A stretch of DNA of 48,097 nucleotides from an uncultured Ulvibacter sp. (GTDB lineage: Bacteria > Bacteroidota > Bacteroidia > Flavobacteriales > Flavobacteriaceae), in assembly GCA_913063405.1 (NCBI GenBank), contig CAJXZB010000023.1, positions 1 to 48,097 of the forward strand. Reading direction: 5' to 3'. The translations under genes were made by a program, and so were the position numbers. Below, piece after piece: positions 17,020 through 26,373 of this stretch (the stretch's first letter is position 1; each line of letters begins with the position of its first letter). The notes beneath the pieces were generated by a model. That model did no database searches, was not told where the DNA came from, and was given only the letters and a program-made list of their open reading frames with translations.

Positions 17020-18588
17020 TTATCTATTGCAAGATCTCTTAAGAAGATTAAGAGTAGACGGGTTTACTATTCCGTTGTATTGCTGCCTTTCAATGGCATC
17101 CAATGTGTTTTCTGCAATTTTCTTTCCTAACTCTACCCCCCACTGATCATAACTAAAAATATTCCAAATAATTCCTTGGACAAATAGTTTATGTTCATAC
17201 AAAGCGATTAGACTTCCAAGATTTTTGGGGGTGAGCTTCTGAATTAAAATGCTATTACTTGGTCTATTTCCCTCGAATTTTCTGAAATTATTCTCCACAG
17301 AAACACCTTCAGTACCCAAAAGAAGCCCTTCAGTTTGAGCAAAAAAGTTAGCCAAAAGTTTGTTTTGATGATCTTCTTCTCCATAAAGAGATTCGGAAAA
17401 AGCAATGAAATCGGTTGGAATTAACTTGGTTCCTTGATGTAACAACTGAAAGAAAGCGTGTTGTGAATTGGTTCCCGTATTTCCCCATACAATAGTTCCT
17501 GTTTGATACGCAATACCATCACCATTACGATCTACACTTTTACCGTTACTTTCCATCACCGCCTGCTGCAAGTAAGGTACCAATTTAGCCATGTACTGAG
17601 AATAAGGAATCACAGCTTCCGTTTCCGAGGAATAAAAATTGGTGTACCATATAGATAGTAGCGCCATAATAACTGGAATATTCTCCTTAAACTCGCTTTC
17701 AACAAAATGCTTGTCCATTTCGTTCGCACCTTTTAATAAGGTTTCAAAATGGCTATATCCTATCGCACAACAGGTAGAAAGGCCAACAGCACTCCATAAA
17801 GAGAATCGACCTCCAACCCACTCCCACATAGGAAAAACATTATTTGATGCTATCCCAAAGTTCTCCACAGCATCGAGGTTTGTTGAAACCGCTACAAAAT
17901 GTTTGGCTATATCCCCAGCGGAGGCATTGGTCAAAAACCAATCTCTTATAGTATTGGCATTTGTTATCGTTTCCTGAGTTGTAAACGTTTTTGAAACAAT
18001 AATAAAGAGTGTTGTTTCAGGATTAAGCGACTTCAACGTTTCCTGAACGTGGTCACCATCCACATTTGAAATATAATAGGTGTTAAGGTGATTTTTATAA
18101 AATGTAAGTGCCTCGGTCACCATATCCGGACCAAGATCACTACCTCCAATACCAATATTCACGATTGAGGTGATAGGCTTTCCTGTGTATCCTTTCCAGT
18201 TACCACTTATGATTTTTTCGGAAAAAAGTTTCATTTGCTGAAGTGAATGCTTCACTTCAGATTTCATATTTCCAAAATCACGTAGTGAGGTATGAAGTAC
18301 CGCTCGATTCTCGGTTTCATTTATATGTTCTCCCGAAAATTGCTTCTGAATCGCAGCCTTTAACTGAACTTCCTCCGTAAGATCTAGTAATAATCCAATA
18401 GTCTCTTCAGATACGCGATTTTTTGAATAATCCAAATAGAAGTCGTTCCATTCGATTTTCATTTGGTTCGCTCTCTCAGCATCCTTAGCAAACTGATCCT
18501 GCATTTTCACATTTTTAGTCAATTCGAAATGTGCTTGTAGTTTTTTCCAAGCTTTGGTAGTAACAGGATTTATAGAAGGTAAACTCAT
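17020..18588 (-). CDS. pgi: Glucose-6-phosphate isomerase
   Basis: 522 residues; interconverts glucose 6-phosphate and fructose 6-phosphate in the cytoplasm. Seen: [11 protein letters not shown] (about 145-155), the family signature [13 protein letters not shown], the substrate-loop [21 protein letters not shown] with the catalytic-region glutamine/histidine, and the C-terminal signature D-Q-W-G-V-E-L-G-K. It is slightly shorter than the ~545 of proteobacterial enzymes, in line with Bacteroidota ones. It is the last member of a glycolytic gene set, 44 bases after the sugar-kinase gene. Confidence 0.97.
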   Translation of the reverse strand: MSLPSINPVTTKAWKKLQAHFELTKNVKMQDQFAKDAERANQMKIEWNDFYLDYSKNRVSEETIGLLLDLTEEVQLKAAIQKQFSGEHINETENRAVLHTSLRDFGNMKSEVKHSLQQMKLFSEKIISGNWKGYTGKPITSIVNIGIGGSDLGPDMVTEALTFYKNHLNTYYISNVDGDHVQETLKSLNPETTLFIIVSKTFTTQETITNANTIRDWFLTNASAGDIAKHFVAVSTNLDAVENFGIASNNVFPMWEWVGGRFSLWSAVGLSTCCAIGYSHFETLLKGANEMDKHFVESEFKENIPVIMALLSIWYTNFYSSETEAVIPYSQYMAKLVPYLQQAVMESNGKSVDRNGDGIAYQTGTIVWGNTGTNSQHAFFQLLHQGTKLIPTDFIAFSESLYGEEDHQNKLLANFFAQTEGLLLGTEGVSVENNFRKFEGNRPSNSILIQKLTPKNLGSLIALYEHKLFVQGIIWNIFSYDQWGVELGKKIAENTLDAIERQQYNGIVNPSTLNLLKRSCNR

Positions 18589-18632
18589 TATTAACTTTGG
18601 ACTGTTCTATTTTAATTATTATTATTTATAAC

Positions 18633-19484
18633 TCAAACTTTGTTTGCCTTATAGTATGCTATTAAACCATCAATTGGTCTTCTTATTATATTTCCAAGCT
18701 CTAAATGATAAGGCTTCATACAATCACGTATAATATCTTCGGAAAAATGTGCGATCGAGCCTATAAAATGTATTGGTACATGCTGCGCTTCTTTATAACA
18801 AAGGACACGATATTCAATAAATTTCAGCATTCCTTCACTAATAAGTTTATAAAAGTAACCGTTTACTTCTTCCGAAGTAAATATAAACTCAGCAAAAGAT
18901 GCCAAATACATATTTGGATTTGGTCTCTTATATAAATTTAGCTTTATTTCATCCGGATCTAAGTTGAATTTTTTTTCAAATTCTGAAGCCAACTCCGTCG
19001 GCATCTTCTTATAAAAATAGTCTCGTAATAATCTTTTTCCAAAATAATTGCCACTTGCCTCATCCATTAATGAATACCCTAAAGACTCAATACTATTGTG
19101 TATTTCGTTTCCATCAAAATAACAACTATTGGATCCTGTTCCTAAAATACAGATAATCCCTGGTTCATTGGTCGCAGCATAAACAGCAGCCACGGTATCT
19201 TCATTAACCGAAATTTTAGCATTGGAAAATATACGCTGCAATACACCTTTGAGCATTGAAACAGGAGTGACTGTTCCACAACCAGCTCCATAGAAATCTA
19301 AAACCTTAACCTTATCGAAAATAGGTTCAAGGTCTATATTTGAATGAATTCTACTATACAATTCTTCTTCTGGAACCACAGCGGGGTTGAGTCCCTGAGT
19401 TCGTGTCTTAAGAATCACCTCACCCTGTTGGTTTAGTAATATCCAATCACATTTAGTGGAGCCTCCATCGGTTATTAGGATCAT
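18633..19484 (-). CDS. N-acetylglucosamine kinase-like protein, BadF/BadG/BcrA/BcrD ATPase family
   Basis: 283 residues, an ASKHA-fold kinase. Phosphate-1 motif D-G-G-S-T-K-C-D-W (6-14), a second nucleotide-binding segment I-L-G-T-G-S-N-S (about 114-121), and the domain-linking G-Y-S-L-M-D-E-A-S-G-N-Y-F-G block characteristic of the NAGK/BadF subgroup. Expected to phosphorylate an amino sugar, most likely N-acetylglucosamine, feeding the pfkA-gapA-pgi set it sits in (2 bases after gapA). Some bacterial members also act on N-acetylmuramic acid or glucosamine, so substrate choice is inferred from family and context. Confidence 0.85.
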   Translation of the reverse strand: MILITDGGSTKCDWILLNQQGEVILKTRTQGLNPAVVPEEELYSRIHSNIDLEPIFDKVKVLDFYGAGCGTVTPVSMLKGVLQRIFSNAKISVNEDTVAAVYAATNEPGIICILGTGSNSCYFDGNEIHNSIESLGYSLMDEASGNYFGKRLLRDYFYKKMPTELASEFEKKFNLDPDEIKLNLYKRPNPNMYLASFAEFIFTSEEVNGYFYKLISEGMLKFIEYRVLCYKEAQHVPIHFIGSIAHFSEDIIRDCMKPYHLELGNIIRRPIDGLIAYYKANKV

Positions 19485-19486
19485 AA

Positions 19487-20482
19487 TTATAGAGTTGCAA
19501 CGTGAGCCGCTAAATCAATCAATTTTGCTGAATAGCTATACTCATTGTCATACCAAGCCACTAACTTAAAGAAATTATCGTTAAGAGCCATACTGGCGCC
19601 TGCATCGAATGTGCAAGTGTGAGGATCACTCACAAAGTCTTGAGAGACCACTTCATCTTCTGTATAATTTACAACCCCTTTATAGCTACCTTCGGAGGCG
19701 TCTTTGAACAACTTCTTAATATCTTCGTATGTTGCCTTCTTTTCAATTCGAACGGTAAGATCTACAACCGAAACATCTACGGTTGGCACACGAAATGCCA
19801 TTCCAGTCATTTTACCTTTCAACGCTGGAATCACCTTGGTAACGGCGACCGCTGCACCAGTAGTGCTCGGAATAATATTATTTACTCCACTTCTCCCTAA
19901 GCGATAGTTCTTACGTGAAGGTTGATCTACTGTAGATTGGGTAGCCGTTAGAGAATGAATAGTTGTCATTAATCCTTCTACAATTCCGTATTCATCATCA
20001 ATGATTTTAGCCAGAGGAGCCAAACAATTTGTCGTGCAGGATGCGTTGGAAACAATACTGTCTGTTGGTTTAACATCCTGATGGTTGACTCCCATTACAA
20101 ACATAGGCACTGTTTTTGAAGGAGCTGAAATAACTACTTTCTTAGCTCCGGCATCAATATGTGCTGCGGCAGAATCTAGTTCTTTAAAAATTCCTGTACA
20201 ATCAATCACAATCTCAGCATTTACCTCATTCCATTTCAGGTCTTTTGGGTTCCTTTGTGCGGTTACCCTAATGGTCCGTCCATCCACGATCAATTGTTCA
20301 CTTTTCACAGCAATTGTGCCTGGATACTTTCCATGTACAGAGTCATATTCTAATAAATAGGCAAGATGATGAACATCCAGTAAATCATTTACCGCTACTA
20401 CTTCTATATCTTTATGCTGTGATGCAATTCTAAAGGCAATCCTTCCTATTCGGCCAAAACCGTTTATTCCTATTTTCGTCAT
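19487..20482 (-). CDS. gap: Glyceraldehyde-3-phosphate dehydrogenase, type I
   Basis: 331 residues. Rossmann motif G-F-G-R-I-G-R (8-14) with D33 favouring NAD+, active-site C149 in S-N-A-S-C-T-T-N-C, and catalytic H176 in T-T-I-H-S. Converts glyceraldehyde 3-phosphate to 1,3-bisphosphoglycerate in the cytoplasm. It follows pfkA by 9 bases, showing a joint glycolytic operon with the kinase and pgi. Length is normal and all key residues are intact. Confidence 0.97.
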   Translation of the reverse strand: MTKIGINGFGRIGRIAFRIASQHKDIEVVAVNDLLDVHHLAYLLEYDSVHGKYPGTIAVKSEQLIVDGRTIRVTAQRNPKDLKWNEVNAEIVIDCTGIFKELDSAAAHIDAGAKKVVISAPSKTVPMFVMGVNHQDVKPTDSIVSNASCTTNCLAPLAKIIDDEYGIVEGLMTTIHSLTATQSTVDQPSRKNYRLGRSGVNNIIPSTTGAAVAVTKVIPALKGKMTGMAFRVPTVDVSVVDLTVRIEKKATYEDIKKLFKDASEGSYKGVVNYTEDEVVSQDFVSDPHTCTFDAGASMALNDNFFKLVAWYDNEYSYSAKLIDLAAHVATL

Positions 20483-20491
20483 ATCTTTTGA

Positions 20492-21478
20492 TTATATCGA
20501 AGTTATATCCGCGACTCTTATTAATTCTAAATCCAATTTATTCTCCCCTTTTAAAGCTTCAGAAAATGCCACAGAAGTCATTTTATTATGAACCACTCCT
20601 ATCATAATATTGCGTTCATTGTTCAATAAAGCATCTACAGCTCCAACGCCCATTCTACTGGCCAAGACCCTATCGAAGCAACTTGGAGAACCGCCACGTT
20701 GAATATGCCCTAACACAGTGACACGAACCTCATAACTTTCCATGTTCTCTTCAATATATTTTGCTAAACTGAAGATGTTTTTACCTATCTGATCTCCTTC
20801 AGAAACAACAATAATACTTGAGCTTTTTCCAGACTTTTTACTTCGTCTTAAAGACGCTATTAAGCGATCTTTTCCCATGTCTTCCTCAGGAATAAGTATT
20901 TCCTCCGCTCCAGCGCCAATTCCAGCATTTAGCGCGATATCTCCGGCATCTCTACCCATTACTTCAACAAGAAACAATCGGTTATGAGAGTTTGCTGTAT
21001 CACGTATTTTATCAATGGCATCCACTACAGTATTCAAGGCAGTATCATATCCAATGGTATAATCGGTTCCATTAATATCATTGTCAATAGTCCCAGGAAT
21101 ACCAACTGTTGGAAAATCATGTTCTTCATTAAAGACAATAGCTCCTGTAAATGTACCATCACCGCCAATTACAACAAGTGCATCTATTTCCTCTTTCTTA
21201 AGGTTATCATATGCCTTTTGTCTACCCTCTTTTGTAAAAAAACCTTTAGATCTCGCAGACTTTAAAAAAGTCCCTCCTCGATTTATAATATTCTTTACAG
21301 AACGCGCATCCAATGCCTTAAAATCTCCTTCGATTAAACCTTCATATCCTCTAAACATCCCGACACACTCCAGCTTATGGAACGCACAAGATCTCACCAC
21401 TGCTCTAATAGCGGCATTCATTCCAGGGGCATCACCGCCACTAGTTAAAACGCCAATTTTCTTAATATTCAAACTCAT
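20492..21478 (-). CDS. pfkA: ATP-dependent 6-phosphofructokinase
   Basis: 328 residues from the ATG at 21478; a GTG one codon upstream is possible but less likely. Phosphorylates fructose 6-phosphate. The G-G-D-A-P-G-M-N-A nucleotide loop (14-22), G-G-D-G-T-F (ATP site) and the catalytic T-I-D-N-D-I region (about 125-131) are present, as is M-G-R-D-A-G-D, the substrate segment. The glycine after G-G-D-G is the mark of ATP- rather than PPi-dependent enzymes. First gene of the glycolytic unit; 118 bases of upstream sequence should hold its promoter, but no consensus is obvious. Confidence 0.96.
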   Translation of the reverse strand: MSLNIKKIGVLTSGGDAPGMNAAIRAVVRSCAFHKLECVGMFRGYEGLIEGDFKALDARSVKNIINRGGTFLKSARSKGFFTKEGRQKAYDNLKKEEIDALVVIGGDGTFTGAIVFNEEHDFPTVGIPGTIDNDINGTDYTIGYDTALNTVVDAIDKIRDTANSHNRLFLVEVMGRDAGDIALNAGIGAGAEEILIPEEDMGKDRLIASLRRSKKSGKSSSIIVVSEGDQIGKNIFSLAKYIEENMESYEVRVTVLGHIQRGGSPSCFDRVLASRMGVGAVDALLNNERNIMIGVVHNKMTSVAFSEALKGENKLDLELIRVADITSI

Positions 21479-21599
21479 CACCGTAAATCTAGATTAATAA
21501 AATAATATGCGCAATTCCTTTTGAATACTATAACGTTTTCGGTTAATAAATATCCAAGAAATTCTTTATAAACTCAAATAATCTGGCTGCTTTTAAATT

Positions 21600-22507
21600 T
21601 TATTGAAAATATAAGTAAGTAAAAATAACTATTGCACAAATTACTATTCCAATTACTTTGGTATATTTCCAGGGTGTAATATCGACCTGCTTTGTATACG
21701 ATTGCTCATACGCTTCTTCTCTAGGGAATAATTTGCCAATTGCTAACATTATTATTACGTTAAAGACAAATAAGATTGCCATTATATGCAAGAAATGTGG
21801 ATAGTTTTCTTCGCCATAATATGGCTTTAAAATAAACTGACTAACACTGTATAACACCACACCAGATATAATCCCAACTTTCGCTGCCAAAGCAGGCACC
21901 CTTTTCGTAAGATAACCCACAACTATAATGGTTAGAATTGGAATACTATAACAACCGTTGACCTCTTGCAAGTAACCAAATAATCCGCTTGGCACATTCG
22001 CAATCAATGAGGCGATAGACATGGACATAAGGCAGCAGTATTTGAAATATCAAACACTTCTGGTACGTTAAACATGGTACTTATAGCTAATGCCCCCGAA
22101 TACAACACAACAGGAAGTAATACAACTACATAACCAGATAAAAACAATATTGAGGTAATGGATTTAGTTGTCTTATCGTACCTACGTTCAAGAAAAGGGG
22201 GAATTGTAGTAATTCCTCCCTTGAGATATCTAGGTAATAAAAAAGCAACCGTTACTACCATCGCTATTGCTGCTAAAGTTTCCCAAGCCATTACCAATAT
22301 TCCTTCAGAAAAAGCCTGACCATTAAGACCTACAATTTGTTCGGTAGAAAGGTTTGTAAGTAGTAAAGAAGCGGCAATAACCCCGGCCGTTAAACTTCTA
22401 CCCCCTAAGAAATAACCATCCGCTGTACTTTCATTGGTTTTTCGAGTTGCCATATAAGAAACAACCGCAACCAATAAAGTAAATGCGATAAAAGAGAAAA
22501 TAGCCAT
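21600..22507 (-). pseudogene. Sodium:solute symporter (SSS family) gene with large internal deletion
   Basis: Two pieces of one gene on the minus strand. The first (22507 to about 22027, 160 residues) is the intact N-terminus of an SSS transporter: D-G-Y-F-L-G-G-R-S-L (the family signature region), N-L-S-T-E-Q-I-V-G, then F-L-E-R-R-Y. The second (about 22022-21600, ~140 residues) is the C-terminus (P-S-G-L-F-G-Y-L-Q-E-V-N-G through four membrane helices) and lies in another frame. Full-length members have over 500 residues, so roughly 220-230 residues are missing at the join and the frame is broken there. Homologues carry sugars or sialic acid; the intact gene probably did likewise. Non-functional unless the join is an assembly error. 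Confidence 0.88.
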
Positions 22508-22578
22508 ATAGATTGATAATAGATGATTATTAGTTCTAAAAGGTCTTAAAAGTAGGTCCACACGCTAATTTGTTGTTT

Positions 22579-22665
22579 CTAAACATAAACAATGGGCTCT
22601 ATCTGTTTTTTAGAAGCGCAAGAGGTTAAAAAGATAATAACTAAAAGTGTTAAGGTATTCTTCAT
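22579..22665 (-). pseudogene. Lipoprotein signal-peptide stub (28 codons)
   Basis: An ATG at 22665 opens a frame reading MKNTLTLLVIIFLTSCASKK and eight more residues before a TAG. It is a textbook lipoprotein signal peptide with lipobox L-T-S-C (C16). At this length it is either a truncated 5' end of a lost lipoprotein gene or a very small lipoprotein. It lies 71 bases ahead of the damaged symporter, in the same orientation, so a once longer operon that lost material is likely. Confidence 0.5.
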
Positions 22666-22801
22666 ATTAAATAAAAAATAAAAATAGGACAGTATTAAAT
22701 GCCAAATATTTAAAAAAACATGATGATATTCTTACAATTCAATTAGTTTATTGAAAGAACCGCAAAATGAATGTTTCTTGAAAAATACGTGTTAGTACGT
22801 A

Positions 22802-22832
22802 TTGACTTAAAGAGAAGTATCCTTTAAATTTG
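22802..22832 (+). promoter_or_regulatory. Bacteroidota-type promoter of a possible small RNA
   Basis: TTG at 22802-22804, a 20-base spacer, and TAAATTTG at 22825-22832 match the phylum's TTG-N19/21-TAnnTTTG primary-sigma promoter. Transcription would start near 22839. A perfect 7-bp inverted repeat (22784-22790 with 22797-22803) overlaps the -33 element and could be an operator. Confidence 0.6.
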
Positions 22833-22838
22833 AGGTAT

Positions 22839-22966
22839 GAATTAGTAAATGTTTGTCGAATTAATTTTTTGTGGGGATAAAAAATTTCTTTGGTATAGCA
22901 ATTAAAATTTACTAAGTTAGGTTTGTTACAAACGTCTCAACTATTAGTTGAGACGTTTTGTTATTT
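22839..22966 (+). ncRNA. Candidate small RNA between symporter remnant and dsbD
   Basis: A unit of about 125 bases bounded by a consensus promoter and an intrinsic terminator, with no annotated gene inside. An 18-codon frame (22849-22905, start M-F-V-E-L-I-F-C-G) is present, so a tiny peptide is the alternative. I do not recognise it as 6S RNA, tmRNA or a riboswitch. It runs toward the convergent dsbD gene. Confidence 0.4.
22931..22966 (+). terminator. Intrinsic terminator, plus strand
   Basis: A perfect 12-bp stem (22931-22942 with 22946-22957), 3-base loop, followed by a T-rich tail (TTGTTATTT) on the plus strand only. No plus-strand protein gene precedes it, which is why a small RNA is proposed. 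Confidence 0.85.
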
Positions 22967-22990
22967 ATACCAATTCCAATTTTTAGAATA

Positions 22991-23011
22991 AAAAAAGCAT
23001 TTTATACTGCT
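22991..23011 (-). terminator. Weak terminator after dsbD
   Basis: On the minus strand a short 4-bp stem (AGCA/TGCT) is followed by a run of seven T, starting right at the dsbD stop codon. The stem is weak; a flanking 7-bp inverted repeat (22984-22990 with 23011-23017) might extend it. Confidence 0.4.
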
Positions 23012-23014
23012 ATT

Positions 23015-24994
23015 CTATTTAAAATTTTTGACTCCTTCTTTCAACCAAGATAAGTATTCGTCCGCATCGGGGGTATACCCAACAGGAACATTGAGTAAAT
23101 TCAAATCACTATCTAGCAAAATATAATATGGCTGAGAATTATTTTGGAAATTAACAGTTTGAAAAGTAGCCCATTTGTCACCTATAGTCTTAATACTCTT
23201 TACTCCTCCTGTAGGTTTAAGAAAACTAAATTGTTCTTCTTCTGAAAGAGCTTTTCTATCATCAACGTAAAGAGACACCAAAATATAGTCATCATTAATA
23301 GTATTAAAAATGTCATCCCTACTCCAAACCTGCTCTTCCATCTTACGGCAGTTTACACAAGCCCATCCCGTAAAATCTACCATAATTGGTTTACCTGAAG
23401 CTTTGGCTGCCTCTAGACCCTCGTAAAAATCTTTATATGCGTTCAATCCTAAAGGGGCGCTTGTACCCTTATCGTATAAGCTATAAAATAGGGGCGGTGG
23501 AAAACCACTCAATAATTTTAAGTTCGCATATTTAGAATTTGTCAAGCCCGGAATTAAATAGAGCATAAAAGCAAAGCTCATAGCCCCTATTGCTATATTT
23601 CCAATTGGCAATTTTTTCTTTTTCGGTCCATCATGTGGAAAACGAATAAAACCGAATAAGTATAGAGCCAAGCCTAAAGCACATAGAATCCATATTCCTA
23701 TAAATATTTCTCTTTTTAATAATCCCCAATGCTCTACTAAGTCTGCGTTAGACAAGAATTTAAACGCCAATCCTAGCTCAATGAAACCTAATACAACTTT
23801 TACCGTATTTAACCATCCTCCACTTTTCGGAAGCGTATTAAGCCAATTCGGAAATAATGCAAAAAGAGCAAATGGTAAGGCTAAGGCAAGACCAAACCCT
23901 CCCATTCCAAAAGTTAATTGCATTGCACCACCATCACTAGAAAGTGATCCGCCTAATAACGACCCTAGAATGGGACCAGTACAAGAAAAAGAAACGATCG
24001 CAAGTGTAAGAGCCATAAAGAAGATACCTATAATTCCTCCTATACTCGAAGCCTTGTCGTCCATTTTTGAACTCCAGGAACTAGGAAGAGTAATTTCATA
24101 ATAGCCAAAAAATGAAAACGCAAATACCATGAAAATAACAAAGAACACAACATTCAATGTAACATTAGTAGAAATATTATTTAATATTTCGGGGTCGAGT
24201 GAATCCAATAAGTGAAATGGAAGGCTAAGGAGTAAATAAATCCCGAAAATAAAAAGACCATAGAGTATTGCATTTGCCAATCCCTTCTGCCTATTCTTGG
24301 CGCTTTTAGTGAAAAACGAAACAGTCAGTGGTATCATAGGAAACACACACGGTGTAAGCAAAGCTATTAACCCTCCTATAAAGCCTAGGAGAAAAATCAT
24401 GAGGAAACTCTTTTCAGACGTTTCTTCCTCAGTTGCATATTTCTCTTTTCCCTTTATATCTATTGTAAGAGCCGCTGTTTTTTTCAAATCTTCTTCTGTA
24501 AGTTCAACTGACGAAGCTTTGGCTTTTCCCGTTCCTAAGCCTAATTCAAAAATCTTACTCTCTGGGGGCAAACATTTTTCTTCATCACAAACAGAATAAT
24601 ATACTTCAACCTTAATCTTTAGTCCTTCTTCATTAATTACTTTAATAGGTTGTATAAAGACAGGTTTATCAGAAAAATACACAATATCCGCTTCAAAAAC
24701 TGGATCGTAATACGGAACTACATCTGGTTCTTGTGTTTTACCCACTAACTCATATGTCTCAGGTGTAGCATTATAGGCAAATTCGGTAGGGATAGGCGCT
24801 ATTTCTACATCTGCCTCAACTTGACTATAAATATGCCATCCATCATCTATGGTAGCTTTTATTAATATATTGTAATTATTTCCCTGTTGCTTTTCAATAC
24901 TCACATCCCATTCTACTGGATCAAAAAATTCTTGAGCATTTGCTGAAATAAAAACACTAAATACTGCAGCTAAAAACAATAATACTTTTCTCAT
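23015..24994 (-). CDS. dsbD: Thiol:disulfide interchange protein DsbD-like
   Basis: 659 residues. Signal peptide (1-20). N-terminal periplasmic DsbD-alpha-like domain (about 25-155) with a cysteine pair C136/C141 (V-C-D-E-E-K-C-L-P-P). Membrane domain from about 196 with the conserved cysteines C216 in L-T-P-C-V-F-P-M and C338 in F-S-C-T-G-P. C-terminal thioredoxin-like domain with C546-V-N-C549 in G-W-A-C-V-N-C-R-K. All three redox modules are present, so it can carry electrons from cytoplasmic thioredoxin across the inner membrane to reduce periplasmic proteins. It starts 7 bases after tilS, and is probably co-transcribed with pabB and tilS. Confidence 0.93.
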   Translation of the reverse strand: MRKVLLFLAAVFSVFISANAQEFFDPVEWDVSIEKQQGNNYNILIKATIDDGWHIYSQVEADVEIAPIPTEFAYNATPETYELVGKTQEPDVVPYYDPVFEADIVYFSDKPVFIQPIKVINEEGLKIKVEVYYSVCDEEKCLPPESKIFELGLGTGKAKASSVELTEEDLKKTAALTIDIKGKEKYATEEETSEKSFLMIFLLGFIGGLIALLTPCVFPMIPLTVSFFTKSAKNRQKGLANAILYGLFIFGIYLLLSLPFHLLDSLDPEILNNISTNVTLNVVFFVIFMVFAFSFFGYYEITLPSSWSSKMDDKASSIGGIIGIFFMALTLAIVSFSCTGPILGSLLGGSLSSDGGAMQLTFGMGGFGLALALPFALFALFPNWLNTLPKSGGWLNTVKVVLGFIELGLAFKFLSNADLVEHWGLLKREIFIGIWILCALGLALYLFGFIRFPHDGPKKKKLPIGNIAIGAMSFAFMLYLIPGLTNSKYANLKLLSGFPPPLFYSLYDKGTSAPLGLNAYKDFYEGLEAAKASGKPIMVDFTGWACVNCRKMEEQVWSRDDIFNTINDDYILVSLYVDDRKALSEEEQFSFLKPTGGVKSIKTIGDKWATFQTVNFQNNSQPYYILLDSDLNLLNVPVGYTPDADEYLSWLKEGVKNFK

Positions 24995-25001
24995 AACTAA
25001 T

Positions 25002-26312
25002 CTAAATTGTTGTGGAAATCTTTAAAATTCGTTCCGTTTTACCATCTACTTTAAAACGATCGTCTGGTCTAAGGCTTATCACCCATACTATTTGATTGGC
25101 GCTACACAAGACCCAAATTTTTTCTTTAGTGACCAAAGATAGCTTTTCATCTTTAAAAAACTTACTCAATTTCTTTTTTCCTTTCATCCCGAAAGGCTGG
25201 AATACATCGCCTTCCCGCCATTTCCGAAGTTGTAAGGGGTATGCTAATTTATCGCCATCAACGTATATCGCAGTGGCAGTAATATTTCCTATCTTTTCGA
25301 TAGATTTAATTTCTAAAGAAACTGGAGCATAAATTTTTTTTTGATTTTTTTCAATAAAAGCCTCCTCATTATTCTTTTTCACGGTCAACTTCGTCAAAAT
25401 TAACACCTCTCTGTCCTTCAAGAGTCGGTGTGTTTTTGAAAAAACCTGTTTTCCACTTTGTGCAGAAAGCAAATCCAAGATCGTATCTAAGTCGGAAAAA
25501 CCATATGGTGATAACAATTCATACAACAAAACATTTGTGTTTGGTAATTCTTTAAGTTTCTGCACATCCAGATGATACCCTTCAGGAGTTTCAGAAACAA
25601 CTAATGCTTGAATCAACACCAAGTAATCTTGAATCAGACTTCGAGATTCTTGAAGGTGTTTTTGTGTTTTTCGGAAGCTATCTAGCAAGCCGTCAGAAGA
25701 CACCTTATAGTTTGGGAGTACATCTATACGCAATTTATTTCTAAGGTAATCTGTTTTCTCATTACTACTATCCTCTCTCCAATATAGGTTGCTGTCCTTT
25801 GCATATTTTAAAATATCATTCCTTCCAAAACACAAAAGAGGTCGAATGACCCGTTCATTTGTCACCGGAATACCCGTTAGCCCCTTTAGTCCAGTTCCAC
25901 GGGATAAGTTGATAAAAAAAGTTTCTAGGTCATCATCAGCATGATGTCCTGTTAGGATATAATCGTACTTAAAATCAGTCAACAACTTATCAAACCAATT
26001 ATAACGCAAGTCACGGGCCGCCATTTGAGTCGATGTTTTATTCTCTTTTGCATACTTCTTGGTGTCAAAGGTTTCAATAAAAACAGGAATAGAATATTTA
26101 TCCGCTAAATCAACTACGAAGCTTTCATCTTCATCGCTTTCAGCTCCACGAAGTTTAAAATTACAATGAGCTAGCCCTATTTTAAAATTAAGTTTCTTTA
26201 ACAAATGCGCCAACACAACACTGTCAATACCTCCGCTGCAAGCAATAAGAAGCTTCTTCCCATTTAAAAAAGGAAGGTTTTGATCAATATGTGTTTCAAG
26301 TTTTTTAAGCAA
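25002..26312 (-). CDS. tilS: tRNA(Ile)-lysidine synthetase
   Basis: 436 residues. Modifies C34 of the minor tRNA-Ile (CAU) to lysidine so it reads AUA. PP-loop ATPase motif S-G-G-I-D-S (26-31), the tRNA-binding segment T-G-H-H-A-D-D-D-L-E-T-F-F-I-N and R-G-T-G-L-K-G-L-T-G-I are visible, and the C-terminal TilS domain (about 365-436, R-K-W-R-E-G-D-V-F-Q-P-F-G) is complete. Essential in nearly all bacteria. Lies 61 bases after pabB. Confidence 0.96.
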   Translation of the reverse strand: MLKKLETHIDQNLPFLNGKKLLIACSGGIDSVVLAHLLKKLNFKIGLAHCNFKLRGAESDEDESFVVDLADKYSIPVFIETFDTKKYAKENKTSTQMAARDLRYNWFDKLLTDFKYDYILTGHHADDDLETFFINLSRGTGLKGLTGIPVTNERVIRPLLCFGRNDILKYAKDSNLYWREDSSNEKTDYLRNKLRIDVLPNYKVSSDGLLDSFRKTQKHLQESRSLIQDYLVLIQALVVSETPEGYHLDVQKLKELPNTNVLLYELLSPYGFSDLDTILDLLSAQSGKQVFSKTHRLLKDREVLILTKLTVKKNNEEAFIEKNQKKIYAPVSLEIKSIEKIGNITATAIYVDGDKLAYPLQLRKWREGDVFQPFGMKGKKKLSKFFKDEKLSLVTKEKIWVLCSANQIVWVISLRPDDRFKVDGKTERILKISTTI

Positions 26313-26373
26313 TTTTAACGACTCTTAATTTAGGCTAAGTTACATAAAGAAGCGATAAATAAAATAATGAGTT

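Noticed and set aside
22849..22905. 18-codon ORF as a protein gene
   Set aside because: Too short with no features to call; kept only as an alternative for the candidate small RNA.
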